Source of the DNA: a bacterium
GTDB lineage: Bacteria; Actinomycetota; Thermoleophilia; Solirubrobacterales; 70-9
Direction of reading: 5' to 3'
Assembly (NCBI GenBank): GCA_023251935.1
Contig: JAHEXV010000020.1
Location: forward strand, 1-35,866
DNA length: 35,866 nt
Shown here: positions 23,507-31,146 of the stretch, one piece after another
How positions within the stretch are numbered: position 1 is the first letter of the stretch
Layout: each line of letters begins with the position of its first letter
Notes under the pieces: generated by a model
What the model was told of the DNA's origin: nothing
Databases searched by the model: none
The model's input: only the letters and a program-made list of their open reading frames with translations
Made by a program: the position numbers and the translations under genes

Positions 23507-24364
23507 CTATGACGTAGGCGGCTGGACGCTGCCTCCGTACATGGGCAGCTCGACGCCGGGTCCCTCCCGCAGGATCTGCTCCCACATCCGGGAAACACCG
23601 GCGGTCCCGTACTCGCGGACCCGCTTCACCGCGTCGAGGTCCAGGACGTCCGTCATCAGCTCCTCCGATTCGCCTGCCGCGAGCCGCACCAAACCCTCTG
23701 GGTCGACGATCACGCTGCGCCCCAGCCCCGCCGGTGCCGCAGCGTTCAGCGATACGACGTAGAGCTGATTGAAGATCGCGTTCGCCCGCGCCATCACCAG
23801 CTCCGCCTCGCGGTCGCTCGTCGTGGTCAGGGTGGGCTGGAGCACGACCTCGGCGCCCATCCACGCGAGCTGGCGGAAGGTCTCGGGGAAGTTCCCGTCG
23901 TAGCAGATGGCCAGCCCGATCCGGCCGATGTCGGGGACATCGAAGGTCACGAAGCGATCCCCCGCCGCGCACGACTCGTGGGGCTGCCAGGGGAAGACCT
24001 TCCGGTACCGCGCGACGAGCTCACCGTCAGGCGACACCACCACGGCCGTGTTGTGGATTCGGCCGTCGTCGGCGCGCTCGTAGATCGACCCGGGCACCAG
24101 CCAGAGCCCGGAGTCGCGCGCGATCTCGCCGAGGGCCTCAGTGAGGGGACCTGGGATCTCGCCGGCAGCCTGGCCCGCGTATCCCGCGTGCTCCTCGAGC
24201 AGGGGGGGCGGAGCCGACAGGTGGAGTTCCGGCAACAGCAGGAGCTGCGCGTGCGGCGCCGTTTCGCGGACGACCCCGGCCCGGTCCGCCAGCTGCGCGA
24301 GCGTCGCCTCTGGATCGCGCGGCACCGGCGCGACCTGCAGGGCGGCGAGCGAGAGTGCGCGCAA
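23507..24364 (-). CDS. Carbon-nitrogen hydrolase (nitrilase superfamily)
   Basis: A 285-residue protein with the complete catalytic triad of the superfamily: E46 in LLLLPELHL, K122 in ARYRKVFPW and C154 in LAICYDGNFPE. The order and spacing fit an aliphatic amidase or N-carbamoyl-type hydrolase rather than a true nitrilase. These enzymes cleave C-N bonds of amides or carbamoyl compounds in the cytoplasm. The start is TTG 24364 (LRALSLAALQVAP), as no ATG or GTG is available in frame nearby. A polyamine-type ABC operon lies upstream on the same strand, and an agmatinase-like gene is elsewhere in the window, so a role in amine or polyamine nitrogen use is possible but not shown. Confidence 0.88.
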   Translation of the reverse strand: MRALSLAALQVAPVPRDPEATLAQLADRAGVVRETAPHAQLLLLPELHLSAPPPLLEEHAGYAGQAAGEIPGPLTEALGEIARDSGLWLVPGSIYERADDGRIHNTAVVVSPDGELVARYRKVFPWQPHESCAAGDRFVTFDVPDIGRIGLAICYDGNFPETFRQLAWMGAEVVLQPTLTTTSDREAELVMARANAIFNQLYVVSLNAAAPAGLGRSVIVDPEGLVRLAAGESEELMTDVLDLDAVKRVREYGTAGVSRMWEQILREGPGVELPMYGGSVQPPTS

Positions 24365-24605
24365 TTCGGTCAGTCGTTGACCACGGCGTTGAAGGCCTGC
24401 GTCACCTTGCGCCCTGCTCCCCGGGCAGCACGGGCAACGTCATACCCCGAAGAAGTATTTGAGCCTTTGAAGACGACCATGCCCGTCTCCGGTTTGCCGA
24501 CGGTGCCCGCGCGACGCAAGAGTGCGCGCTCGGACGCGCTGTCGCCGTGACGCCTTGCGCCCTCGGAATCTGCGGAAAGGCTTAGGGACTTTCATCACGA
24601 GGAGT

Positions 24606-24686
24606 CTAAGCCGGATTTCGGCACGCCGGGAAACCATTGAAGGCGTCGAACGCCCAGCTGCACCGCTCCACGTTCTCCTGCGACAT
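24606..24686 (-). pseudogene. N-terminal stump of a SnoaL-like gene
   Basis: From ATG 24686 the sequence reads MSQENVERCSWAFDAFN, the family start also seen at 21663, then leaves the family pattern (GFPACRNPA) and stops at 24606. Only about 16 residues of the NTF2-like protein remain. The DNA match to the start of the intact gene at 21663 (ATGTCGCAGGAGAACGT) is exact over 17 bases, so the two are recent relatives. Confidence 0.65.
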
Positions 24687-24695
24687 CGCCTACTC

Positions 24696-24960
24696 CTAAA
24701 GCCCGGCGGCTTCGAGGGCTTCCTCGCGGGAGAGGTAAGAGTCCAATCGGACGAGCTTGGCGTCCCGCACCGTCCACGCTTGGAAGATCGTCATCTCGGC
24801 GGGTATGCCACTGGCCCTCCCGGAAGCATTGAGCTTCAACGCTACGAAGAGGCGGTCTCCAGCGTCAGTGATCTCCTCGGCCTGCCAGTGGGCGTGGCCG
24901 ATGATCTCGCCGACCTTCTCGAACCAAGCCCGGACGCCGGCGCGCGACCTCGAGCAGGAG
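24696..24960 (-). pseudogene. C-terminal remnant of a second SnoaL-like gene
   Basis: The minus-strand frame ending at TAG 24696 reads SRAGVRAWFEKVGEI, then EEITDAGDRLFVALKLN and FQAWTVRDAKLVRLDSYLSREEALEAAGL. This is the last two-thirds of an NTF2-like SnoaL domain. The first 50-60 residues are missing; the sequence upstream runs into the end of the ABC ATPase gene. Its stop codon is only 9 bases before the stump at 24686. Two tandem SnoaL genes, each damaged, therefore lie between the ABC operon and the hydrolase gene. Confidence 0.7.
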
Positions 24961-24979
24961 GCAAGGCGCCGCGCTGAGC

Positions 24980-26119
24980 TCAGCCGGCGGCGACAGTCTC
25001 CGGATCCGGCTCCTCACCCTCGAGGGAAGGCGCATCACCAATGCCCGAAGGGAGGACGCGCAGCGCGTCCACGGGTAGGTGGAGCTGCACTGGGGTGCCC
25101 TGCTCGTAGGGGATTCCGCCGCCGGTGTTCTGAACGAGCGCCTGGAGCGCTTCCCCGGTGGCGCCCCGGACGATCACCTGGATCGCCGAGCCCACGTAGA
25201 CGACGCGCTCCACCATGCCCGGGATGCGATTCGGCCCCGACGGAGACCCGTGCTCTTCGAGCTCGATGCGCTCCGGTCGGATGACGATCTTCGCCTCCCC
25301 GGTGACGTCGCGGTCCGTTCCGCGCGTCTCGAGCTCGTAGCCTTCCAGCGCGACGTGGCAGGCGCTCGTGCCGGCATTGACGATGGTGGCCTGCATGAGG
25401 TTCGACACGCCGAGGAAGTCGGCGACGTAGAGCGTCTCGGGATCCTCGTAGACGTCCTGAGGCGCCCCGACCTGCTCGATGTGCCCGCGGTTCATGACCG
25501 CGAGCCGGTCGCTCATCGTGAGCGCCTCCTCCTGGTCGTGGGTGACGTAGAGGAACGTGATGCCGACCTGCTGCTGGAGCGACTTGAGCTCGATCTGGAG
25601 GGCCTTGCGGAGCTTCGCATCGAGGGCGCCGAGCGGCTCGTCCAGAAGGAGCACGGTCGGGTTGAGGACGAGAGCGCGCGCTAAGGCAACGCGCTGCTGC
25701 TGCCCGCCCGAGAGCTGGGACGACCGGCGCCCCTCGTAGCCCGGAAGCTGGACGAGCTCAAGCGCCTTGCCGACGCGCTCGCGGATCTCGGCTTTCGGCC
25801 GCTTCGCCCGCTTCAGCCCGTAGGCGATGTTGTCGTAGACGTTCAGGTGCGGGAAGAGCGCGTAGTTCTGGAACACGGTGTTGACGTTGCGCTGGTGAGG
25901 CGGTGTGTAGGCAACGTCTGTGCCGTCCAGGAGGATCTCACCGGAAGTCGGTTGCTCGAAGCCGGCGATCATTCGCAGAGTGGTCGTCTTCCCGCAGCCG
26001 GAAGGCCCGAGGAGCGAGAAGAACTCACCACCCGGGATGTGGAGATCGATGCCGTCCACCGCGGTCACCTCGGCGAACTGCTTGGTCAGCTTGCTCAATT
26101 CGATTTCGCCGCGTGCCAT
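24980..26119 (-). CDS. potA: ABC transporter ATP-binding protein, polyamine (PotA) type
   Basis: A 379-residue ATPase. Walker A is GPSGCGKTT, the Q-loop is [13 protein letters not shown], the signature is [15 protein letters not shown], Walker B is [11 protein letters not shown] and the switch histidine is in [11 protein letters not shown]. The C-terminal TOBE region (about 250-370; VIRPERIEL) is typical of PotA/CysA/MalK importers. It powers import at the inner face of the membrane with the two permeases encoded upstream. ATG 26119 is preferred because GGGAGACC sits just before it and the family start ([21 protein letters not shown]) follows; a GTG at 26233 would overlap the permease gene. 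The gap to the permease stop is 13 bases. The polyamine assignment rests on overall operon type; putrescine, spermidine or another amine are all possible. Confidence 0.92.
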   Translation of the reverse strand: MARGEIELSKLTKQFAEVTAVDGIDLHIPGGEFFSLLGPSGCGKTTTLRMIAGFEQPTSGEILLDGTDVAYTPPHQRNVNTVFQNYALFPHLNVYDNIAYGLKRAKRPKAEIRERVGKALELVQLPGYEGRRSSQLSGGQQQRVALARALVLNPTVLLLDEPLGALDAKLRKALQIELKSLQQQVGITFLYVTHDQEEALTMSDRLAVMNRGHIEQVGAPQDVYEDPETLYVADFLGVSNLMQATIVNAGTSACHVALEGYELETRGTDRDVTGEAKIVIRPERIELEEHGSPSGPNRIPGMVERVVYVGSAIQVIVRGATGEALQALVQNTGGGIPYEQGTPVQLHLPVDALRVLPSGIGDAPSLEGEEPDPETVAAG

Positions 26120-26132
26120 TGGTCTCCCGAAA

Positions 26133-27065
26133 CTAGGTGAGGTTGAAGGCGCCGCCGAAGTCCTCCGCCGCTTTGCCCGCCTGACGCTCTCCGCGGGTGA
26201 AGAAGCGCCAGGTGAGGAAGCCGGCCGTGACAATGAGGAGGGTTGACACCATCATGATCGTTGCGATCGCGTTCACAGACGGTAACGGCGCGGCGCGCGT
26301 CGCTGCGTAGATCTGGATCGGGACGGTGTCCGTGGGTCCGCCGCTTGACAGCCACTGGCTGATGACGAAGTCGTCGGCCGAGATGGCGAACACCACGGCG
26401 GCCGAGGCGACGATCGCCGGGGTGAGCAAGGGCAGGAGGACGCTCCTCAACGCGACGAACGGCGAGGCCCCGAGGTCGGCTGCGGCCTCCTCGTACTGCC
26501 TGCCGATCGAGAACAGCCGACCGCGCACGATCACGACCACGAAGGAGATCGAGAAGGTCACGTGGCCGAGGATCTGGGCGACGGTTCCCGTGTGGACGAA
26601 TGTGAAGATGTGGGTGAAGACGAGGAGGAGCGACACGCCCATGACGATCTCGGGCGTGACCAACGGAAAAAGCATGATGAAGTTGGAGGTGCCGGAGCCG
26701 CGACTGTGCCAGCGGGCGAGACCGAGGGCGAGCAAAACCCCGATCGGGATAGCGATGAGAACGTCCGCTCCCGCCAGCTTGAAGCTCTGAACAAGAGCAT
26801 GCCGAAGGTTCGGGTCGTGCCAGACCGAGTCCACTGGATCCCCCCAGTACCAGCGTGTCGAGAAGGAGCTCCAGACCGTGCGCGAGCGGGTCGCATTGAA
26901 GGAGAACTGCACCGCGATCAGCACCGGGACGATCGACCACAGGATGTAGGTCCAGGTGAAGACGCGCAGGAAGCGCGGCTTTCCCCATGGGTTGCGGAAC
27001 CAGCCGCGCGAGCGAGTCAAGGTCGAGGGCTGCCGCCTCGCTCGCGGCTCGGCAACGGTCGTCAC
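26133..27065 (-). CDS. potC: ABC transporter permease, PotC type
   Basis: A 310-residue membrane protein with about six transmembrane segments (for example YILWSIVPVLIAVQF, LIAIPIGVLLALGLA, FIMLFPLVTPEIVMGVSLLLVF, IVASAAVVFAI, LLIVTAGFLTW). The cytoplasmic EAA loop that contacts the ATPase reads EEAAADLGASPFVALRSVLLPLL. In PotBC systems the two permeases form the channel for the amine. The GTG start at 27065 shares GTGA with the stop codon of the upstream permease gene, which implies translational coupling and a one-to-one ratio. Longer in-frame starts would overlap the other gene. Confidence 0.92.
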   Translation of the reverse strand: MTTVAEPRARRQPSTLTRSRGWFRNPWGKPRFLRVFTWTYILWSIVPVLIAVQFSFNATRSRTVWSSFSTRWYWGDPVDSVWHDPNLRHALVQSFKLAGADVLIAIPIGVLLALGLARWHSRGSGTSNFIMLFPLVTPEIVMGVSLLLVFTHIFTFVHTGTVAQILGHVTFSISFVVVIVRGRLFSIGRQYEEAAADLGASPFVALRSVLLPLLTPAIVASAAVVFAISADDFVISQWLSSGGPTDTVPIQIYAATRAAPLPSVNAIATIMMVSTLLIVTAGFLTWRFFTRGERQAGKAAEDFGGAFNLT

Positions 27066-27964
27066 AGCGCCCCCACCGCCCCGACTTCGCGTTGGGCGCG
27101 ATGGATGCTCCACATGTAGTAGAGCATGAGGATCGTCAGGAAGGCGGCAAGCACGATCGTGAGCGCGGCGCCGATCGTCGGCTGCGGGCCCCCATGGAAG
27201 TAGAGGTCGATCTGGTTGCCGATCATCGACGTCTTCGGCGAGCCCGAGACGATGTTCGGCGTGTAGTAGTCGCCGAACATCGGTAGCGTGATGAGGACGG
27301 CGCCCCCCAGAATGCCGGTTTTCGAGAGCGGGAGGGTGACCGTGCGAAACGCGGACCAGGGGCTCGCACCGAGGTCACGTGCCGCTTCCAGGTGGCTGCG
27401 GTCGATGCGATCGAGCGAGGCGAAGAGCGGCAGGATCAGGTATGGGATGTAGCCGTAGACGAGGGCGAAGATAACGGTCGAGGCGCTCCCGCCGAGCCAG
27501 TCCCGCGGCTGGCTGAGCACGTGGGTGAACATCAGGAAGCGGTTCACGTAGCCGTCCGCCTGCAGGAGATTCACCCAGGCGAGCATTCGCATCATGTAGC
27601 TGATCCAGAGGGGCAGGATGATCAGGATGAGAATGACGCCTTTCCACCGCCCCGCGTGCCGGGCCGCGTAGTAGGCGACCGGATACCCGATCAGCAGGCA
27701 GAGGGCCAGGGAGACGAGGACGTAAACGATCGTCCTGACCCCGACGTCGAACCAGATTCCTCCCGGCGCGAGCCGACTGAGGACCTCGTTTAGCCAACCC
27801 ACGTTCCATTCGAGCGGGTTCCAGATGGGAACCGGTTGGAAGAGGATCGGGTCGACCTTTCCCAGCGCGACCCCAAGGACCGCATAGAACGGAACGACGA
27901 AGAGGAGAACTAGCCAGAGAACGCCCGGGAGCGCAAGACCGGGCCACAACCACCGCCGGTACAC
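27062..27964 (-). CDS. potB: ABC transporter permease, PotB type
   Basis: A 300-residue membrane protein. Transmembrane segments include LPGVLWLVLLFVVPFYAVLGV, IVYVLVSLALCLLIGYPVAYY, VILILIILPLWISYMMRML, VIFALVYGYIPYLILPLFA and AALTIVLAAFLTILMLYYMW. The EAA loop is LEAARDLGASPWSAFRTVTLPLS. YPVAYY and LPLWISYMMR are hallmarks of PotB/PotH permeases. The start is GTG 27964, about 30 bases after the substrate-binding gene. Its stop overlaps the start of the PotC-type gene by four bases. Confidence 0.92.
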   Translation of the reverse strand: MYRRWLWPGLALPGVLWLVLLFVVPFYAVLGVALGKVDPILFQPVPIWNPLEWNVGWLNEVLSRLAPGGIWFDVGVRTIVYVLVSLALCLLIGYPVAYYAARHAGRWKGVILILIILPLWISYMMRMLAWVNLLQADGYVNRFLMFTHVLSQPRDWLGGSASTVIFALVYGYIPYLILPLFASLDRIDRSHLEAARDLGASPWSAFRTVTLPLSKTGILGGAVLITLPMFGDYYTPNIVSGSPKTSMIGNQIDLYFHGGPQPTIGAALTIVLAAFLTILMLYYMWSIHRAQREVGAVGAL

Positions 27965-27993
27965 GACGCCCTAACGCTCGCGCCCCGGACCCG

Positions 27994-29271
27994 TCAACTT
28001 CCTCCTCCGGCGAGGAAGTTCGAGTAGCCGTCCTCCCACAGCTGCTGTCCCCGAGACGTTAGCGTCCCGTACTGCAGCGAGTCGGGCCCGAAATCATCGT
28101 TCGTCAGAACGCTGTTCGCCAGGTTCTCGGGCACGACTCCCTTCTGCACCAGGGTGCTCGGGTCGATCTCGTTCAGCGGGGGCTGATACCCGTTGAAGTC
28201 GACGAAGTTCTCATAGGCGACGCCGTTGTCGAGGAGGTAGTTGAGGAAGAGATGCGAGAGCACCGGCTTCTTCGTGGTCGAGCAAATCGCGAAGCAGTCG
28301 CTCTGGACCGGCACCTTGCCGCGGGGTGCCTTCCAGTAGGCGAGGGCGCTCGCTGGCGTTCCCTTCGGGAGGTAGTAGATGTAGCCCGCGATCATGTCCC
28401 CCGACCACGCCTGGTGGAGCCAACTCGACCCCTCCGGGACCGTCTGGTACTGGAGGTCGTCCACCTTGATGTTGCAGACGGCGTAGAGCTCCTTGAGGTC
28501 GGACACTGCCTGGTTCACGAGCGCGGGATCCTCGGTGTTGATGTCCGTGATCCCCTTGCGCAGGAGCGCCATGCCGATCGTCTCCCGGTTCTCGGAGAGG
28601 AGCGCCACCTTGCCCTTGTACGCCTGAGACTCCCAGAAGATGTCCCACGGCTGGTCCATGCCAGCGATGTCCTTTTTGATCTGGTCCGCCCGCCATGCGA
28701 TGCCGGTGGCGTAGCAGGTGTAGGGAACGGTGTAGCGCGACTCGCCGTCGTAGAACGGGTCGACGAGCTGCGGCCAGATGTTCTTCTGGAGGTTCGGGAT
28801 GTAGTCGAGGTTGAGCGGCTTGATCAGCTTGCCGGCAACGCCGATATCGAGCGTGTCCGGCGTGATCTCCATCACGTCGGGCGTGACCCCTCCGGAGGCA
28901 AGCCGCTGGAGTCCGGAGTTGACGTTGTCGAACGGCGTGTACTGGACTTGGACGCCGTACTTGGCCCCGAAGTCGTTGAGGACCTTCTTGTAGAGGTAGG
29001 AGGGATAGTTGAAGACGGTGAACGTCCCGCCTGTCTCCGGCTTGAGCCCCGACTTGATGGGATCCTCCCAACGCGGCAGGGTCACGCGCTTGTCGGGCCG
29101 CGCGAGTGGCAGGCCTCCCGGCCCGGCGAGGCCCTGGGGGACGCTCGTCGTGTTGCCGCAGGCGGCGAGCAGGCCGTCAACACCGGAGAAGGCCGCGGCG
29201 GCACCTGCGCTTCGTAGCAGGAAACCGCGCCTGCTCAGGGAGTTCGGTCGTTCCTTCGGGTGGTGCGTCAT
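27994..29271 (-). CDS. potD: Polyamine-type ABC substrate-binding lipoprotein (PotD/PotF-like)
   Basis: A 425-residue extracellular binding protein. The N-terminus has a twin-arginine motif (SRRGFLLRSAG) and a lipobox ending LLAAC, so it is probably exported folded and anchored by lipid on the outer face of the membrane. The mature part follows the PotD fold: FTVFNYPSYLYKKVLNDF, VQVQYTPFDNV, VMEITPDT, VPYTCYATGIAWR, WDIFWESQAYKGKVALL and AGYIYYLPKGTPASA. The ligand may be spermidine, putrescine or another cationic amine. The ATG start overlaps the stop of the TetR gene as ATGA, so transport and regulation genes are one transcription unit. Confidence 0.9.
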   Translation of the reverse strand: MTHHPKERPNSLSRRGFLLRSAGAAAAFSGVDGLLAACGNTTSVPQGLAGPGGLPLARPDKRVTLPRWEDPIKSGLKPETGGTFTVFNYPSYLYKKVLNDFGAKYGVQVQYTPFDNVNSGLQRLASGGVTPDVMEITPDTLDIGVAGKLIKPLNLDYIPNLQKNIWPQLVDPFYDGESRYTVPYTCYATGIAWRADQIKKDIAGMDQPWDIFWESQAYKGKVALLSENRETIGMALLRKGITDINTEDPALVNQAVSDLKELYAVCNIKVDDLQYQTVPEGSSWLHQAWSGDMIAGYIYYLPKGTPASALAYWKAPRGKVPVQSDCFAICSTTKKPVLSHLFLNYLLDNGVAYENFVDFNGYQPPLNEIDPSTLVQKGVVPENLANSVLTNDDFGPDSLQYGTLTSRGQQLWEDGYSNFLAGGGS

Positions 29272-29957
29272 TCGAGTCCCCTCCTGGATTCGGTGTCCGC
29301 AAGGTCGGGCACGGTCTCACGGACAGCATCCCCCGATCCATCCCCGGCCGCGGTCTCGTAGGCCGCCGCGCCCAACTCACAGTCGAGGAGCGATTCGGCC
29401 ATCTCGAGGGCACAGCGAAGCATCCGCTCGCGAGGTACATCGGGGTCATGCAGCGTCGCTTGGACGGCGAGTCCGTCGAGGAGCGCGCTGAGCAGCAGAG
29501 CCACCTCGTCGGCATCGGCCTCGCCGAACTCACCCGCCGCCTGCCCGGCTCGGATCACGGCCGCGATCTCGTCGCGCCAGCGGTAGTCGAGTCGCTGACG
29601 GGCCTGGCGGGACGCCGGATCGCGCAGCGCGCGGGCCCACAGCTCGATCCACAGGGTCCAGTCGTACTCCTCGGCTGAAGCCTCGATCATGAACCGCAAC
29701 TGGTCGCGCGGGCGCTCCAACAGGTCCATGCGCTTGCGCATCTCGACGTAGAAGCGCTCCTCGTCGACGGTCAGCGCCTCGGCGAGCAACTCGTCCTTCG
29801 ACTCGAACCAATAGAGAACCGCCGGGGGGCTGGTGCCCGCGCGCTCGGCGACGTCCGCGATTCGCGTCGACGCGAGGCCGCGCTCGACGATCACGTCGGC
29901 GGCGGCCCTGAGCAACTGGGGTCTGCGTATGTGGTCGATCTGTGGACGCGGGCTCAC
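29268..29957 (-). CDS. TetR-family regulator of the polyamine-type operon
   Basis: A 229-residue protein. Residues 10-55 form the TetR helix-turn-helix (LLRAAADVIVERGLASTRIADVAERAGTS, then VLYWFESKDELL). The C-terminal helical domain, with a WIELWARALRDPA segment, is the ligand-binding part typical of the BetI/RutR-like branch. It is the first gene of the five-gene operon and overlaps the binding-protein gene by ATGA, a layout typical of a repressor that controls its own operon and is relieved by the transported compound. GTG 29957 has GGAGGAGAGG just upstream. The last 30 residues are acidic and non-conserved. Confidence 0.9.
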   Translation of the reverse strand: MSPRPQIDHIRRPQLLRAAADVIVERGLASTRIADVAERAGTSPPAVLYWFESKDELLAEALTVDEERFYVEMRKRMDLLERPRDQLRFMIEASAEEYDWTLWIELWARALRDPASRQARQRLDYRWRDEIAAVIRAGQAAGEFGEADADEVALLLSALLDGLAVQATLHDPDVPRERMLRCALEMAESLLDCELGAAAYETAAGDGSGDAVRETVPDLADTESRRGLE

Positions 29958-29979
29958 ACCCGGCCTCTCCTCCGCCCGA

Positions 29980-30008
29980 AAGCTGATCTTCCGTTCAAAC
30001 TATCACCG
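29980..30008 (-). promoter_or_regulatory. Putative promoter/operator of the TetR-ABC operon
   Basis: A TAGTTT box on the minus strand (30002-29997) lies about 40 bases before the TetR start and leaves room for a leader with a good ribosome site. It lies inside a loose inverted repeat, GATAGTT...GAAGATC, which could be the TetR operator, but the symmetry is weak. Confidence 0.3.
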
Positions 30009-30284
30009 CTCGGGCTGAGATGCGAGCAAGCCGGACGCCACCCCCAGCTCGCGGGAAAGCACGAGGGCGCGCGCTCGGACTGGCGGTACCTCGCTCGCGC
30101 TCGCGGCATTCCGTCCCGGCTCCGTATTCGTGGGGGACCAGCAGGCCCCAAATAAGTTCGCAAACCCCTCTCTGAGGCCAAAAAAGGGGTCTGCGAGCTT
30201 CGGGCTCCAGCGAGGCCCGAGGGAGCCTTGCCTGGTGGAGGCTGGTGACGATGAAGGCCCCACCGCTAACAGCGGAGAACCGAG
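30009..30284. other. Gene-poor stretch with an 11-bp stem-loop
   Basis: No gene is recognised here. The bases 30158-30168 and 30186-30196 form an 11-bp stem with one mismatch (TCGCAAACCCC / GGGGTCTGCGA) around a 17-base loop that carries a run of six A. On the minus strand the A-run becomes a T-run inside the loop, so this is not a standard terminator. Overlapping ORFs on both strands look spurious. Confidence 0.35.
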
Positions 30285-30740
30285 TCAGACCGGTGAGCGG
30301 GATCGCGTCGACGACTTGGCTGGCTGGCGCGGTCGCCACACCCATCCCGGTAGAGCTTCCAGTCGCTTCCGCCGCTCCTTGGAGTGTCGGGCAAGGCCCC
30401 GCTTTCCACGCTGAGCGCGCAGCCAGGCTCCCAGCCTGAATCCATCCGCTGTTCGGTAATCCTTCGGAACCCGGCAGTGGCCCTCCCGCTCTGCGAATTC
30501 ACACAGCCGAGCGAAGCCTTCCTCCCACTTGGCTTCGCGGGTGTCCCAAACCCAACCGGGCAACTTCTCCACGCTTCGACGTTGAACCTCGCTGAGTCGG
30601 CTACGGCGCGTCCGTAGCCCGACCACCCAACTACCCAATTTGAATTCGTCCTCATCTCGGTAGCCCGACGGGACGCGGCTATGTCCCTCGCGGTCGACGA
30701 AGCGAAGCAGGTGCCCGTACGCGAACTCCCACGCCCGACT
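30285..30740 (-). pseudogene. Fragment with two helicase-associated (HA) domains
   Basis: The minus-strand frame holds two tandem HA repeats. The first reads AWEFAYGHLLRFVDREGHS and VPSGYRDEDEFKLGSWV, ending LPGWVWDTRE; the second reads WEEGFARLCEFAEREGHC and VPKDYRTADGFRLGAWL, ending LPGWVWRPR. This domain (about 65 residues, W...F..REGH..VP......LG.W) normally occurs in series at the C-terminus of large, often plasmid- or phage-linked DEAD-type helicases. Here there is no helicase core; upstream of about 30740 the frame loses the pattern and meets a recombinase-like fragment on the other strand. A TTG at 30638 could start a short protein, but a decayed remnant is more likely. Confidence 0.65.
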
Positions 30741-30772
30741 CGTCGAGCAGAAGGCGGAGCGCGACGAACGAC

Positions 30773-31138
30773 ATGCTCGACTTCTGGAACGACCTCAGCC
30801 GGTCGGTGCGCGAGGAGATCCTAAACGCCGACTCGGTGCGGGAGGCGAACACGGCGCTCCAGGAACGCTTGGCGGCGATCTACGTCCGCAGCCCGAAAGG
30901 CGGGCGGCCGCGGCTCGACTTTGTCTTGCGTGAGCGGGAGCCAGGAGCGCCGCTGGTTTCGGCGCGGCTGGTGGCGGTGGACCCCGACAACCCGGACCAC
31001 GAAGGGCTTGTTGAGGGCTGGCTGTTCGCTCCTGCCCAGAAACAAACTGATCCGTTGACCTTGGTCAACAGGTCGGGATGTCACCTGTTCCTGCCGCCCG
31101 TAGTTACCGACTCAGGGCCAACCGGGTGTCGCCTGTAG
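30773..31138 (+). pseudogene. Probable C-terminal remnant of a serine recombinase
   Basis: The frame begins MLDFWNDLSRSVREEILNAD, then REANTALQERLAAIYVR and ends EGWLFAPA. Large serine recombinases end with a coiled coil followed by a segment of the form LDF.N.L...I....L....N..LR..F..., which this matches in style. Just upstream, in another frame, the bases read RLVEQKAERDER, like the coiled coil, so a frameshift separates the two near 30770. The catalytic resolvase domain is absent. The last 28 codons lie within a dispersed repeat (copy B). The assignment rests on pattern memory rather than on a diagnostic motif. Confidence 0.4.
31053..31100 (+). repeat. Dispersed repeat, copy B (core only)
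   Basis: The sequence from CGTTGACCTTGGTCAACAGG to CCTGCCGCC matches copy C at 33562-33610 with three or four mismatches and copy A at 21810-21853 less closely. Only this core of about 48 bases is present; the left and right flanks of copies A and C are missing. It abuts the recombinase-like remnant. Confidence 0.75.
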
Positions 31139-31146
31139 CCAGCTAG

